In this document: positions 19,356 through 25,984 of the stretch, one piece after another
How the letters are laid out: the number at the start of each line of letters is the position of its first letter
How positions within the stretch are numbered: position 1 is the first letter of the stretch
IMG/VR virus record: IMGVR_UViG_3300027793_000208
Coordinates: 1 to 32,194 of that record
Source: a virus
Strand: one strand, 5' to 3'
Length of the DNA: 32,194 bases
The notes under the pieces: generated by a model
Told to the model about the DNA's origin: nothing
The model's input: the letters and a program-made list of their open reading frames with translations, nothing else
Databases searched by the model: none
Position numbers and translations under genes: made by a program

Positions 19356-19525
19356 GCTTCAACTCCGAACATTTCCTGATACAACCAGTTTTCAGGTTTG
19401 TCGAGGTTTGCTTCACATTCCTTGAGGAACATGATCTCCTTACGATAGAACTCTACCGAAGCTTTCGCTTTGAGGTAGTTGTTGCGGGCATCATACAGTG
19501 CCCGTTGGATCTCAATGCGATTCAT
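19352..19525 (-). CDS. 57-residue coiled-coil-like protein driven by cassette 12
   Basis: The protein starts MNRIEIQRALYDARNNYLKA and continues KASVEFYRKEIMFLKECEAN, a charged helix probably coiled coil. The start follows GAGAGGTTCACCC of cassette 12. It is the first gene of the long overlapping run 19525-17981. Function unknown. Confidence 0.75.
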   Translation of the reverse strand: MNRIEIQRALYDARNNYLKAKASVEFYRKEIMFLKECEANLDKPENWLYQEMFGVEA

Positions 19526-19532
19526 GGGTGAA

Positions 19533-19602
19533 CCTCTCAACATGGCTAAGATACATCGCCAGGGAGTCGCCTGGCGCCTCTAGTGGACGGTTCCGTAACT
19601 GT
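19533..19602 (-). promoter_or_regulatory. Promoter cassette 12
   Basis: Minus strand: GACAGTT-ACGG-AACCGTC hairpin (one mismatch), then CGCCAGG-CGACT-CCTGGCG, a second 7-bp stem, then -10 TATCTT (19548-19553), AGCC, ATGTTGAGAGG. The CCGCC box is replaced by the second stem. Confidence 0.75.
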
Positions 19603-19604
19603 CC

Positions 19605-20519
19605 TCACCAACCTTTAGGTTTGGTGAAGTTGTAGTAAGAGAACATACGACGATTAACTAACTTGAAAGTCCCGTAATCGTTGGAGTGAACATAACCCTC
19701 ATGGCCAGAAGGAATGTAATCAATGCCCATATCAATCCGTGCATCAACCTGATCACCAGTCACGGAGATTCCTTCCATGATCAATTCTTTAGCTTTGGTC
19801 AACAGGTTGAACAACAGGAGGAGATTGCCATCAATACAATCAACAGGTCGATTCTCTCGGATACACTTATTGATTGCAATTTTAAGGTTCGCTACTTCTT
19901 TTTCATCAGGGTATCTAACAAAATTGCTAACCACACTTGCAAGACCAAGAATGTAATCAATCCTACGACGACGGGAGGTAAATTGTGCATTTCCATCTAC
20001 AAAATGAATACCAAGAAAACGACCAGAAAGATAGTTAGGGACACCAAAATGTGCCTCCAGTTCCTTGATGGAATCTCCAGTGTAATGTGTATGAGCAGCG
20101 ACAATAAGATCAACGTCCAGAATACCTGGAACGGAATCAAAATTGTAGGTAATAGTATTAGGCGTAAAAGTTGTTTCACCACCATAACCAATCCAATCGC
20201 ACTGATAAATCCCATCAAACTGCGGGAAGTGAGAAAGGCAGGTATGAAGAATCGCTGCAACTTTAGGATTCGTGCCGTGATTCTTTTCGATGTCGGAGTG
20301 TGTATAATTGATCTTAACTTTGACCTTATTGAATACACTTTTTGTACCTACAAACTTCTTACCATTCTCGGGATTAGTCCCAAAAACAATAGCAGGAGCA
20401 CCATCATATTTCACACTACAATCACCTTTGCAGTTACGCAGGTAATTGATAGTATCCTGCACGGCTTTCTTACCGAGAAGTGCAGAATCTTCGGGATGTT
20501 CGAGATGTGTGTTCTTCAT
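19605..20519 (-). CDS. Nucleotidyltransferase-superfamily protein (ATP-ligase-like)
   Basis: From the ATG at 20519 (MKNTHLEHPEDSALLGKKA) the 304-residue protein has a KYDG motif at 37-40, the motif I lysine that is adenylated in DNA and RNA ligases, and near the C-terminus GHEGYVH (272-278), matching the E-G motif IV, and FKLVN (285-289), matching motif V. The family resembles proteins annotated as ligase-like or DUF6267 in T4-type phages. It would join nucleic-acid ends or transfer a nucleotide, but the substrate is not visible. The ATG is six bases after the -10 TATTAT, so the message should be leaderless. A standard terminator overlaps its -35. Confidence 0.85.
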   Translation of the reverse strand: MKNTHLEHPEDSALLGKKAVQDTINYLRNCKGDCSVKYDGAPAIVFGTNPENGKKFVGTKSVFNKVKVKINYTHSDIEKNHGTNPKVAAILHTCLSHFPQFDGIYQCDWIGYGGETTFTPNTITYNFDSVPGILDVDLIVAAHTHYTGDSIKELEAHFGVPNYLSGRFLGIHFVDGNAQFTSRRRRIDYILGLASVVSNFVRYPDEKEVANLKIAINKCIRENRPVDCIDGNLLLLFNLLTKAKELIMEGISVTGDQVDARIDMGIDYIPSGHEGYVHSNDYGTFKLVNRRMFSYYNFTKPKGW

Positions 20520-20525
20520 ATAGCC

Positions 20526-20553
20526 ATAATACACGAAAAAAGGGCCCTGTGAA
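20526..20553 (-). promoter_or_regulatory. Promoter of ligase-like gene, leaderless geometry
   Basis: Minus strand: -35 TTCACA (20548-20553), 16 bases, -10 TATTAT (20526-20531), GGCTAT, ATG at 20519. The -35 is the loop of the terminator hairpin described separately, so the two signals are built into each other. Confidence 0.75.
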
Positions 20554-20559
20554 GAGCCC
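20536..20559 (-). terminator. Intrinsic terminator with U-tract
   Basis: Minus strand: GGGCTC-TTCACA-GGGCCC (20542-20559, one T-G pair) followed by TTTTTT (20536-20541). It terminates the 59-residue gene group and its loop carries the -35 of the next promoter. Confidence 0.75.
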
Positions 20560-20568
20560 CTGTGACAG

Positions 20569-20748
20569 TTATTGATCTGTCACACTGTCTGAAGATTGAT
20601 CTAAAAAGTTTATTACTTTTTGCATATCACTTACTTTTACACTTTCAGGATTAGCTACAATTTCATTCATCAGAGTTTTCATTGCTTCTAATTTTTGTGC
20701 ATGAAGTCTATGAAGTTTCTCTGGATCATTAAAGTTAGGATCAATCAT
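20569..20748 (-). CDS. 59-residue helical protein ending in a hairpin element
   Basis: The protein starts MIDPNFNDPEKLHRLHAQKL and continues EAMKTLMNEIVANPESVKVS, helical, ending DQSSDSVTDQ. The last codons (GTGTGACAGATCAATAA) come from the GTGTGACAG-type stem-loop (GTGACAG / CTGTCAC), so the cassette may have replaced the original end. Function unknown. Confidence 0.65.
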   Translation of the reverse strand: MIDPNFNDPEKLHRLHAQKLEAMKTLMNEIVANPESVKVSDMQKVINFLDQSSDSVTDQ

Positions 20749-20767
20749 TGTATCATTAAACTCTAAT

Positions 20768-20941
20768 TTATGTATCGGTTCTGAACATCGGTTCTATTCC
20801 ATTGATCTCAACATGTGGTTGCAACTTTCTCAAGATAAAGTCACATTCCCAGTATTCTTTACTATCTGTAATTGTTTTGTTAATTTGGTAGTACCTCAGA
20901 GCTTTATGAAGCAGACTACACTCGTGACCGCTGAAGTTCAT
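20768..20941 (-). CDS. 57-residue protein
   Basis: The protein starts MNFSGHECSLLHKALRYYQI and continues NKTITDSKEYWECDFILRKL, ending QPHVEINGIEPMFRTDT. The ATG overlaps the upstream stop (TGATG). Alpha/beta pattern; function unknown. Confidence 0.65.
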   Translation of the reverse strand: MNFSGHECSLLHKALRYYQINKTITDSKEYWECDFILRKLQPHVEINGIEPMFRTDT

Positions 20942-21174
20942 CAGGTTGTAAAACTATCAACGACACGAGATGTTTCCTCATCAACAAGAGCAAACTTGTG
21001 TGCATTTACCACACGTTCCATGATTCGAGAATCGTGAGTATTCTCATACTCATCCCGCCAATCTAGGAGAACATCGTGACACTCATTGTCATTTTCTGCG
21101 ATGACACTTACAACGCCACCATACTCAGAAGAAGGAAAAGGAACCCAATAATCAACCAGATAAAGATACTTCAT
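20941..21174 (-). CDS. 77-residue protein, unknown function
   Basis: The protein starts MKYLYLVDYWVPFPSSEYGG, then VVSVIAENDNECHDVLLDWR. The start MKYLYLVDYWVPFPSSEYGG-VVSVIAENDNE matches a small family of phage proteins beginning with a hydrophobic strand and an ENDNE turn. The leader (AATTTACAAACAACA) is A-rich without a Shine-Dalgarno. Function unknown. Confidence 0.8.
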   Translation of the reverse strand: MKYLYLVDYWVPFPSSEYGGVVSVIAENDNECHDVLLDWRDEYENTHDSRIMERVVNAHKFALVDEETSRVVDSFTT

Positions 21175-21227
21175 TGTTGTTTGTAAATTACTCTTTTAGT
21201 GTAGATGTTTTGTTTGAATTTGTCAAG

Positions 21228-21608
21228 TCAGAGACAATACTTTTTCAGAATACGAAGAACCTCTCTCGGTTGATCCTGAATTGCAAAAGCCTCTTTCTCA
21301 ACATCATTTTTGAATCCTAATGGATAGAAATACCCATTGGGAACTTTGCAGACTTGTGCTACATGAACTGACTCATGAGCTATGGTACGACTCATTTCAC
21401 CTTGCCAATCAGGATAGTTTTGTTGGACAACATCCTCACACAAGACTAATTGTGTCCTACCCGACCGATTGTTGGGATCTTTTCTTGTCAACACCATGCC
21501 ATCGTATTTTCTACTCTCACAGACCTTGTGATTGTTGACAATTACCGTAACACCAGATTGATTCAACACATCGAGAATCTCTTGATGAGTTGGAGTCAAA
21601 TAATCCAT
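21228..21608 (-). CDS. Putative zinc metallopeptidase (HExxH)
   Basis: From the ATG at 21608 the 126-residue protein reads MDYLTPTHQEILDVLNQSGV and has HESVH at 78-82 in a helical context (TIAHESVHVAQVC), the metal-binding and catalytic motif of zincin peptidases, followed by EKEAFA (104-109) with a Glu (106) that could be the third zinc ligand. Short zincins like this often act on a specific protein or cell-wall substrate; nothing here indicates which. The start overlaps the stop of the upstream membrane-protein gene (TGATG). Confidence 0.8.
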   Translation of the reverse strand: MDYLTPTHQEILDVLNQSGVTVIVNNHKVCESRKYDGMVLTRKDPNNRSGRTQLVLCEDVVQQNYPDWQGEMSRTIAHESVHVAQVCKVPNGYFYPLGFKNDVEKEAFAIQDQPREVLRILKKYCL

Positions 21609-21991
21609 CACCAGCCTCGATCACTCAACCAGCAGGCCACTTTCCAACCAATCCAACCCACAGCTCCACCGATCACCATAGCAACAATACCAGTGGGAAG
21701 TGTGAACAATCCAAAAAGTGCAATGAAGAATCCCGCAGCAACAGCTCCTCCACCAACTATAGTGCTAAAGTCATCAGATCCTCCAGAACTTTCAGAACTA
21801 GAACTATAAGATTGTTGTGGTTCTGAGTATTCTTTTTTATCGAAAACAGGACTAACACAGAATGACCTAAATCCCTCAACATGTGCATACATGGAGTTGA
21901 CTTGTTCTTCAGCCTGCATAGGACCAAGAGCATCAACAGTGGTTGATTGGATGCCCTGACGGGGAGAAGTCCAGTCTACTTTATACTTCAT
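21608..21991 (-). CDS. Membrane protein with Ser-rich linker and Gly-rich hairpin
   Basis: The 127-residue protein starts MKYKVDWTSPRQGIQSTTVD. The N-terminal ~55 residues are soluble, then a Ser/Glu linker (QQSYSSSSESSGGSDDFS), then two close Gly/Ala-rich membrane segments (about 80-115: IVGGGAVAAGFFIALFGLF and GIVAMVIGGAVGWIGW). It may display its N-terminal domain at the membrane. It is encoded immediately before the HExxH peptidase with overlapping start/stop. Confidence 0.8.
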   Translation of the reverse strand: MKYKVDWTSPRQGIQSTTVDALGPMQAEEQVNSMYAHVEGFRSFCVSPVFDKKEYSEPQQSYSSSSESSGGSDDFSTIVGGGAVAAGFFIALFGLFTLPTGIVAMVIGGAVGWIGWKVACWLSDRGW

Positions 21992-22164
21992 CGTGCGCGG
22001 TGGAGTGAAACAAATAGGTAATCTTTGGGGTCTTGTTCATCTACTACGATCTCATAGTAGATGGATTGTGCATCTTTTTTCCTGCCAGCTTCTGCAAGGT
22101 CAGAACACCTTGACTCGTGGTAGTTTTCCAAATACTTGATAAGTTCTCTTTGATTTTTAATCAT
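21988..22164 (-). CDS. 58-residue charged helical protein
   Basis: The protein starts MIKNQRELIKYLENYHESRC and continues SDLAEAGRKKDAQSIYYEIV. It is charged and helical at first, beta-rich later (YLFVSLHRAR). ATGA overlaps at both ends link it to the membrane protein and the 94-residue gene. Function unknown. Confidence 0.75.
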   Translation of the reverse strand: MIKNQRELIKYLENYHESRCSDLAEAGRKKDAQSIYYEIVVDEQDPKDYLFVSLHRAR

Positions 22165-22445
22165 CCAAATGCAGCCTCAAGGGGAGTTTGTTTGATAGGC
22201 ATTGCAGTATAAGGTGTTGTCTCTTCAATGTCAACTACATTACCCACTGTCTGGCTATTAACTGGGGCGTGGAATTGCCTGGTTTTGGTGTTGTAGAATC
22301 CCCAGATGGTTTTAACTGGTTTCCCAAGATTATAGTCGTACCGCTGATGGTGATGCAACCAAATAGCAGTAGTGTTCCTCTTGAAATCCTTTTGTTGTTC
22401 ATAATGATAACCCTCTGGGGCTTTATGGAATAGTTCTACCGTCAC
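22161..22445 (-). CDS. 94-residue protein with GTG start
   Basis: The gene starts at GTG (22445), overlapping the stop of the previous gene (GTGA), and reads MTVELFHKAPEGYHYEQQKD. The body is aromatic/His-rich (RYDYNLGKPVKTIWGFYNTKTRQFHAPV). GTG is supported by the tight coupling; no nearby ATG gives a complete protein. Function unknown. Confidence 0.75.
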   Translation of the reverse strand: MTVELFHKAPEGYHYEQQKDFKRNTTAIWLHHHQRYDYNLGKPVKTIWGFYNTKTRQFHAPVNSQTVGNVVDIEETTPYTAMPIKQTPLEAAFG

Positions 22446-22654
22446 CGTTCAATTTTCCAGTGTTCGTTACCCTTGACAGGAACCCAGAAACAGTACATTT
22501 TGTTCATAGAAACTAGGAACAAGTGAGGTACACCATCAATCGTCTTTTCCTGTTCTACAGTACACATGTGGAACTGATCCATAACATTATGGAATCGGTT
22601 CTTAGCTTTACTGGACAGTGGTACAACGGAAACCCGTTTTGTTTTCGTAGTCAT
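22442..22654 (-). CDS. 70-residue basic protein driven by cassette 13
   Basis: From the ATG at 22654 the protein reads MTTKTKRVSVVPLSSKAKNR, basic, then FHNVMDQFHMCTVEQEKTIDGVPHLFLVSMNKMYCFWVPV, a beta-rich segment. GGTAAAG precedes the start. It heads the operon 22654-20941 or at least to 21228. Function unknown. Confidence 0.75.
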   Translation of the reverse strand: MTTKTKRVSVVPLSSKAKNRFHNVMDQFHMCTVEQEKTIDGVPHLFLVSMNKMYCFWVPVKGNEHWKIER

Positions 22655-22662
22655 AGTCTTTA

Positions 22663-22734
22663 CCAACATGGCTAACTTAATGCGTCAAGGAGCGGATTTG
22701 GATGAAGAGTGTACGGTTTCTTGACTGTCACACT
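22663..22734 (-). promoter_or_regulatory. Promoter cassette 13 (divergent copy)
   Basis: Minus strand: GTGTGACAGTCAAG, then CATCCAAATCCGCTCC (degenerate CCGCC box), -10-like TTAAGT (22675-22680), TAGCC, ATGTTGGTAAAG. The upstream gene's coding sequence runs through the whole cassette and ends at 22672. Confidence 0.6.
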
Positions 22735-23061
22735 CTTGGATTTTGGTTTTGTGGGGGAACCCTTGGTGGCCTTGGGTTTTGTCCCCTGAGATCCCTGTTG
22801 GCCACTAGGCGTTTTCGCCTTTTTTTGCGATTTTGGTTGCACAGGAGTCTTAGTACCCTTCTTGAGTTTCCGATGCGAGTTTTTTAATTGTTCAAGCCGA
22901 ATCTCAGCAAGTTGTCGGGTCTTGACTACTTCAAGTTGTTGACCATTTGCAATGATCATATACTTTTTGCCGAACGGGATAGCAGCAAATTGGAAGTCAT
23001 CAGTAGCAAATCCTGTTGGGCCATTGTCTGGATCCAGGATACTTGTGTTGGGAAACATCAT
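22672..23061 (-). CDS. 129-residue protein with Lys/Pro/Thr-rich tail
   Basis: The protein starts MMFPNTSILDPDNGPTGFAT, has a beta-rich first half with FGKKYMIIANGQQLEVVKTRQLAEIRLEQLKN (about 30-60), and then a long Lys/Pro/Gly/Thr-rich disordered tail (residues 66-115). The last ~20 residues are read through cassette 13, a sign that the cassette joined the gene's 3' end. The basic tail suggests nucleic-acid or membrane-surface contact. Function unknown. Confidence 0.75.
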   Translation of the reverse strand: MMFPNTSILDPDNGPTGFATDDFQFAAIPFGKKYMIIANGQQLEVVKTRQLAEIRLEQLKNSHRKLKKGTKTPVQPKSQKKAKTPSGQQGSQGTKPKATKGSPTKPKSKSVTVKKPYTLHPNPLLDALS

Positions 23062-24101
23062 GCAGGTTGATACTTTTTCTCGTAGTTTTTCTTTCGGTCT
23101 TCATCAACAAGTTTCACAAAATCTTCTATACTGTAGACAGAACCGTTGTGTTTGACTGTTGTAACCCTTTGAGCTTTTTCTGTGTCGAACAGTTTGTTGA
23201 CATAAAAGATTGATCTAGCCATTGTTCGTTTATTTCCGGCTTGGATGTTTGTTGGTCTCTTGTGTAGAGTAATCTCCTGATCCATGAAAACTACTTGGCC
23301 ATCTTTCCAGTTTTGTGTGTACACATATTTGTCCTGAAAGACTACCTTTTTAATTTCATTCAGGATCTTATTACTTTCTTCTCTGGAGAGTCCAACAAAT
23401 CCATCAAAAGAACAACTTGGAATCTTCATTCCAGATAGGCCAGATGCAGTCTCAGTGTAAAGGGAGGTCTCCATTCCGTCAAGGGGAACCATGTTGTAAC
23501 GGAGCAAAGATGACTGAACATCGTTGAGAACAGGAGCCATTTCATTGTCAATCCACTTATGTTTTACCACAAGTTCTTTGATCATACTTTTCATCTCTGA
23601 ACTCAGAGATTCATAAGCGTCATGAGTACATAGGAACTGCGTTTGACTGTTCTCAGAATCACTGACACTCTTAAGACCAATAACTCTCTGTGCATCCTCA
23701 AATGCACACTGATCGCTGTGCCAATTTAGTTCCCCATTCTGGAACATTCCAGCTGGACGGCCTTTGTCTTCCTGTTTGTAACTGACATAGGCAACTGCTT
23801 GACTCAAATAGTTACCAGCTGCATTACTAATGTAACCTAGGTTAGCAAGGATCTCTCTCCAGTGACGACCTGTGAGTTTCTTGTCACAGATATACTCATG
23901 GGTGAAAGCTCGACTTGGATCTCCCCACTTACTCATCACATCAAATAGATTCTCAGTGGAGATATTTTCATTCAGGAAAACAACACACTCAGATGCACAT
24001 AGCCTACCGAGTTCCAATAGTTCTTCTTCACAATTCCAATCAATGTCATAAACTTCAAGTCCAACACTTGAGTTATAATTTTCTAGTGATTTTGTTTTCA
24101 T
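23058..24101 (-). CDS. TauD/TfdA-like 2-oxoglutarate/Fe(II) oxygenase
   Basis: The 347-residue protein carries the facial triad: H128-x-D130 in NWHSDQ, and a distal His (290) in QEITLHKRP with an Arg (306) a short distance later, as expected for 2-oxoglutarate binding in the TauD family. The N-terminus (LENYNSSVGLEVYDIDWN) and VFLNEN (41-46) match the early strands of TauD-like proteins. Such enzymes hydroxylate or cleave small molecules or modified bases. The substrate is unknown. Its stop overlaps the next gene's start (ATGA with 23061). The leader lacks a Shine-Dalgarno. Confidence 0.85.
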   Translation of the reverse strand: MKTKSLENYNSSVGLEVYDIDWNCEEELLELGRLCASECVVFLNENISTENLFDVMSKWGDPSRAFTHEYICDKKLTGRHWREILANLGYISNAAGNYLSQAVAYVSYKQEDKGRPAGMFQNGELNWHSDQCAFEDAQRVIGLKSVSDSENSQTQFLCTHDAYESLSSEMKSMIKELVVKHKWIDNEMAPVLNDVQSSLLRYNMVPLDGMETSLYTETASGLSGMKIPSCSFDGFVGLSREESNKILNEIKKVVFQDKYVYTQNWKDGQVVFMDQEITLHKRPTNIQAGNKRTMARSIFYVNKLFDTEKAQRVTTVKHNGSVYSIEDFVKLVDEDRKKNYEKKYQPA

Positions 24102-24129
24102 TTAAGATTTATCCAGATACAGTATGTAG

Positions 24130-24681
24130 TTAGCCGATCAAATATCTTTTCTCGTATTCTAACAGATCTTCAGGAACTTCCAAGATGTTAGAGTCAATCG
24201 GATCAGAGTTTTTCCACCTAACTTTACCCTCTTGCCTCTGATACAAATTGATACCAAGATGGTTGTACTTGAGGTTGGTAGGTACAAGAACCTTGTAATC
24301 TTCCTTATCAGGTGCAGTCAAGAATGACAGAGATTCATTCTCTTTCTTGGTCACAACAATTTGTTGTGTGCAGACCAAAAAGATCTTCTTGAACTCCTCG
24401 TAATCCCCTAGATACTTTTCCTGGTTCGACATAATCATCCGACCCACAAATTGCGGGGAATGGTAGTGATCCAGAGTATTTAGCCTGTACTGTTTGGAGA
24501 GTTGATTCTCCAGAGCTTTCTCACTAATCAGGTTCGTAGGATTTGGATTACCTGCATCAAAAACCCCGTAGTAAAAATCACGGGAGATCTTTCGTTTGTC
24601 ATCAAAAGATCGGGCCCAGTTGTGTGCATTGGCCCTCATGTTGTTGAAGGTGCCTTCAGCGTAGACTTCCCACTTTTCCAT
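24130..24681 (-). CDS. 183-residue protein beside the DEAH helicase, unknown function
   Basis: From the ATG at 24681 the protein reads MEKWEVYAEGTFNNMRANAH, and contains DHYHSPQFVGRMIMSN with clustered His and Asp that could be a metal site. The middle and end are charged and alpha/beta. The ATG overlaps the helicase stop (TGATG), so the two are made together and may act in one complex. An HNH-like nuclease is conceivable but the motif is not complete. I do not recognise the family. Confidence 0.8.
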   Translation of the reverse strand: MEKWEVYAEGTFNNMRANAHNWARSFDDKRKISRDFYYGVFDAGNPNPTNLISEKALENQLSKQYRLNTLDHYHSPQFVGRMIMSNQEKYLGDYEEFKKIFLVCTQQIVVTKKENESLSFLTAPDKEDYKVLVPTNLKYNHLGINLYQRQEGKVRWKNSDPIDSNILEVPEDLLEYEKRYLIG

Positions 24682-25904
24682 CACTTGCGTACCACCGAGA
24701 TTGCAGGTTGACCTTGTTGGAAGATAGTATCGACCACAGCTTGGATCTTCTGGTGAGTAGAGATCCCAACTTTGTTGAAGACGGGAACAACAACTAGACC
24801 GAAAGATTTGGTGTAGTTGTTGACATCACCAGGAACCAGTTCACCACTACGGATGCGAGCTGCATCATTGTGGTGCATCCGAATCACACGGCCGATGGTT
24901 TGGGAGATACCAATGTAGTCCATCGAACGCATAAAGATGACACCCTCAAGTCCAGAGACGTTGATACCCTCAGAGAGGATGGAGTGATGCAACACAACGA
25001 ACTTCTTAGAGTCATCCTTACCCCATGCACTTAGGGTCTCAAAGAACACCTCACGATTCACCTTCTTACCATCAATAATTGCACCAGTCTTTGCGGTGAT
25101 GTAGAGGTAAGAGAATCCACGATCTTGCAACTGTTGGATGAAATCAGTCTCAGACATCAGTGCAGAGATCTGTTTAGTAGCTTTCGCACAGATCAACACT
25201 TTGCCCTTACCACATTCATCCAGAGTCTCAATCAGATTCTCACAATCACGATCCGCAGGAATCTTACCAGACTTCACCATTGGAAGTTGTTTTGCAATCA
25301 CTTTCGGAGGGAGAATGTAACCACCTTGCACAAGTTCAGGTGCAGGAACATTACAAATGACCTGACCATAAACATCTACATCATTCATCCCAGGCTTACC
25401 GACTGCGAGAGAATGTTTGGGAGTCGCAGTGAAGAAGTAACAACGGTCGGCTTCTTGACTGAAGTATTCAGTTGCAGGGAAGAAGTTACGTTTGACGGAG
25501 TTGTGAGCTTCGTCAAAATAAATGGTATCAACCTTGATGCGAGATTGTTGTAGTCGCTCCAGAGAATTGTAGGTCGTGAAGATCAGTTTATGGCCACGAG
25601 TGTTCACCCACCAGTCAACAATCTCTTGAGGTTTGGTAGTCGAAAAGTGATGAGTTTCACCACTGTGAACGTGCATCACACTTGCATTGGTGATAAACTC
25701 CAGAAACTCGGAACAGAGTTGTTCTGCAAGCAAAATGCGAGGTGCAACAATAACAATCGTTTGAGGAGTTTCAGACTCAAACTGACGCATACAATCAAAA
25801 CTCATTGTAGGTGTTTTACCGGCACCAGTAGGCATCACCATTTGACCAAGTTTATGCAGTTGCATTAACTCAACTGCGCGTTGTTGGTGGGGACGAAGAA
25901 TCAT
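24681..25904 (-). CDS. DEAH-type superfamily 2 helicase
   Basis: From the ATG at 25904 (MILRPHQQRAVELM) the 407-residue protein has the SF2 motifs: Q-like start RPHQQRAVE, Walker A PTGAGKT (25-31), Ia VAPRILLAEQL, II DEAH (131-134), III FTAT (148-151), and VI QTIGRVIR (345-352). It is an ATP-dependent nucleic-acid translocase or helicase. It is related to restriction/repair type SF2 enzymes rather than replicative helicases. It is coupled to the 183-residue gene and preceded by its own promoter. The TTG at 25919 is not needed as a start. Confidence 0.92.
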   Translation of the reverse strand: MILRPHQQRAVELMQLHKLGQMVMPTGAGKTPTMSFDCMRQFESETPQTIVIVAPRILLAEQLCSEFLEFITNASVMHVHSGETHHFSTTKPQEIVDWWVNTRGHKLIFTTYNSLERLQQSRIKVDTIYFDEAHNSVKRNFFPATEYFSQEADRCYFFTATPKHSLAVGKPGMNDVDVYGQVICNVPAPELVQGGYILPPKVIAKQLPMVKSGKIPADRDCENLIETLDECGKGKVLICAKATKQISALMSETDFIQQLQDRGFSYLYITAKTGAIIDGKKVNREVFFETLSAWGKDDSKKFVVLHHSILSEGINVSGLEGVIFMRSMDYIGISQTIGRVIRMHHNDAARIRSGELVPGDVNNYTKSFGLVVVPVFNKVGISTHQKIQAVVDTIFQQGQPAISVVRK

Positions 25905-25926
25905 CAAATTGCGTTTCAATACAGCT

Positions 25927-25960
25927 AGAATACCCCATCACCCGGCGCAGGGCAATGGGG
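25927..25960 (-). promoter_or_regulatory. Promoter of the helicase gene with internal hairpin
   Basis: Minus strand: -35 TTGCCC (25950-25955), 17 bases, -10 TATTCT (25927-25932). The same bases form an 11-bp stem, CCCCATTGCCC (25950-25960) with GGGTGATGGGG (25933-25943), loop TGCGCC. Two G-T pairs are allowed only in minus-strand RNA, so the stem is a feature of the upstream transcript. Confidence 0.7.
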
Positions 25961-25961
25961 C

Positions 25962-25982
25962 CATTGATCAGAGATCCTTATG
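25962..25982 (-). repeat. Copy A of the ATAAGGATCTCTGATC element
   Basis: The minus strand carries ATAAGGATCTCTGATC directly after the stop of the ParB-like gene and upstream of the helicase -35. The same 16 bases occur at the end of the NeuD-like gene (27879-27895), also upstream of a promoter. Confidence 0.65.
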
Positions 25983-25984
25983 GG

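Noticed and set aside
7611-19550. Protein starts reading MLRG
   Set aside because: They begin at the ATG inside the promoter core ATGTTGAGAGG. That ATG is at or before the expected transcript start, and a better-spaced ATG lies behind GAGAGGAA.
16963-25919. GTG and TTG starts that extend frames (16965, 21611, 24684, 25919, 30466)
   Set aside because: In each case an ATG a few codons later overlaps the upstream stop or follows a promoter. Only the GTG at 22445 was kept, because it is coupled as GTGA.
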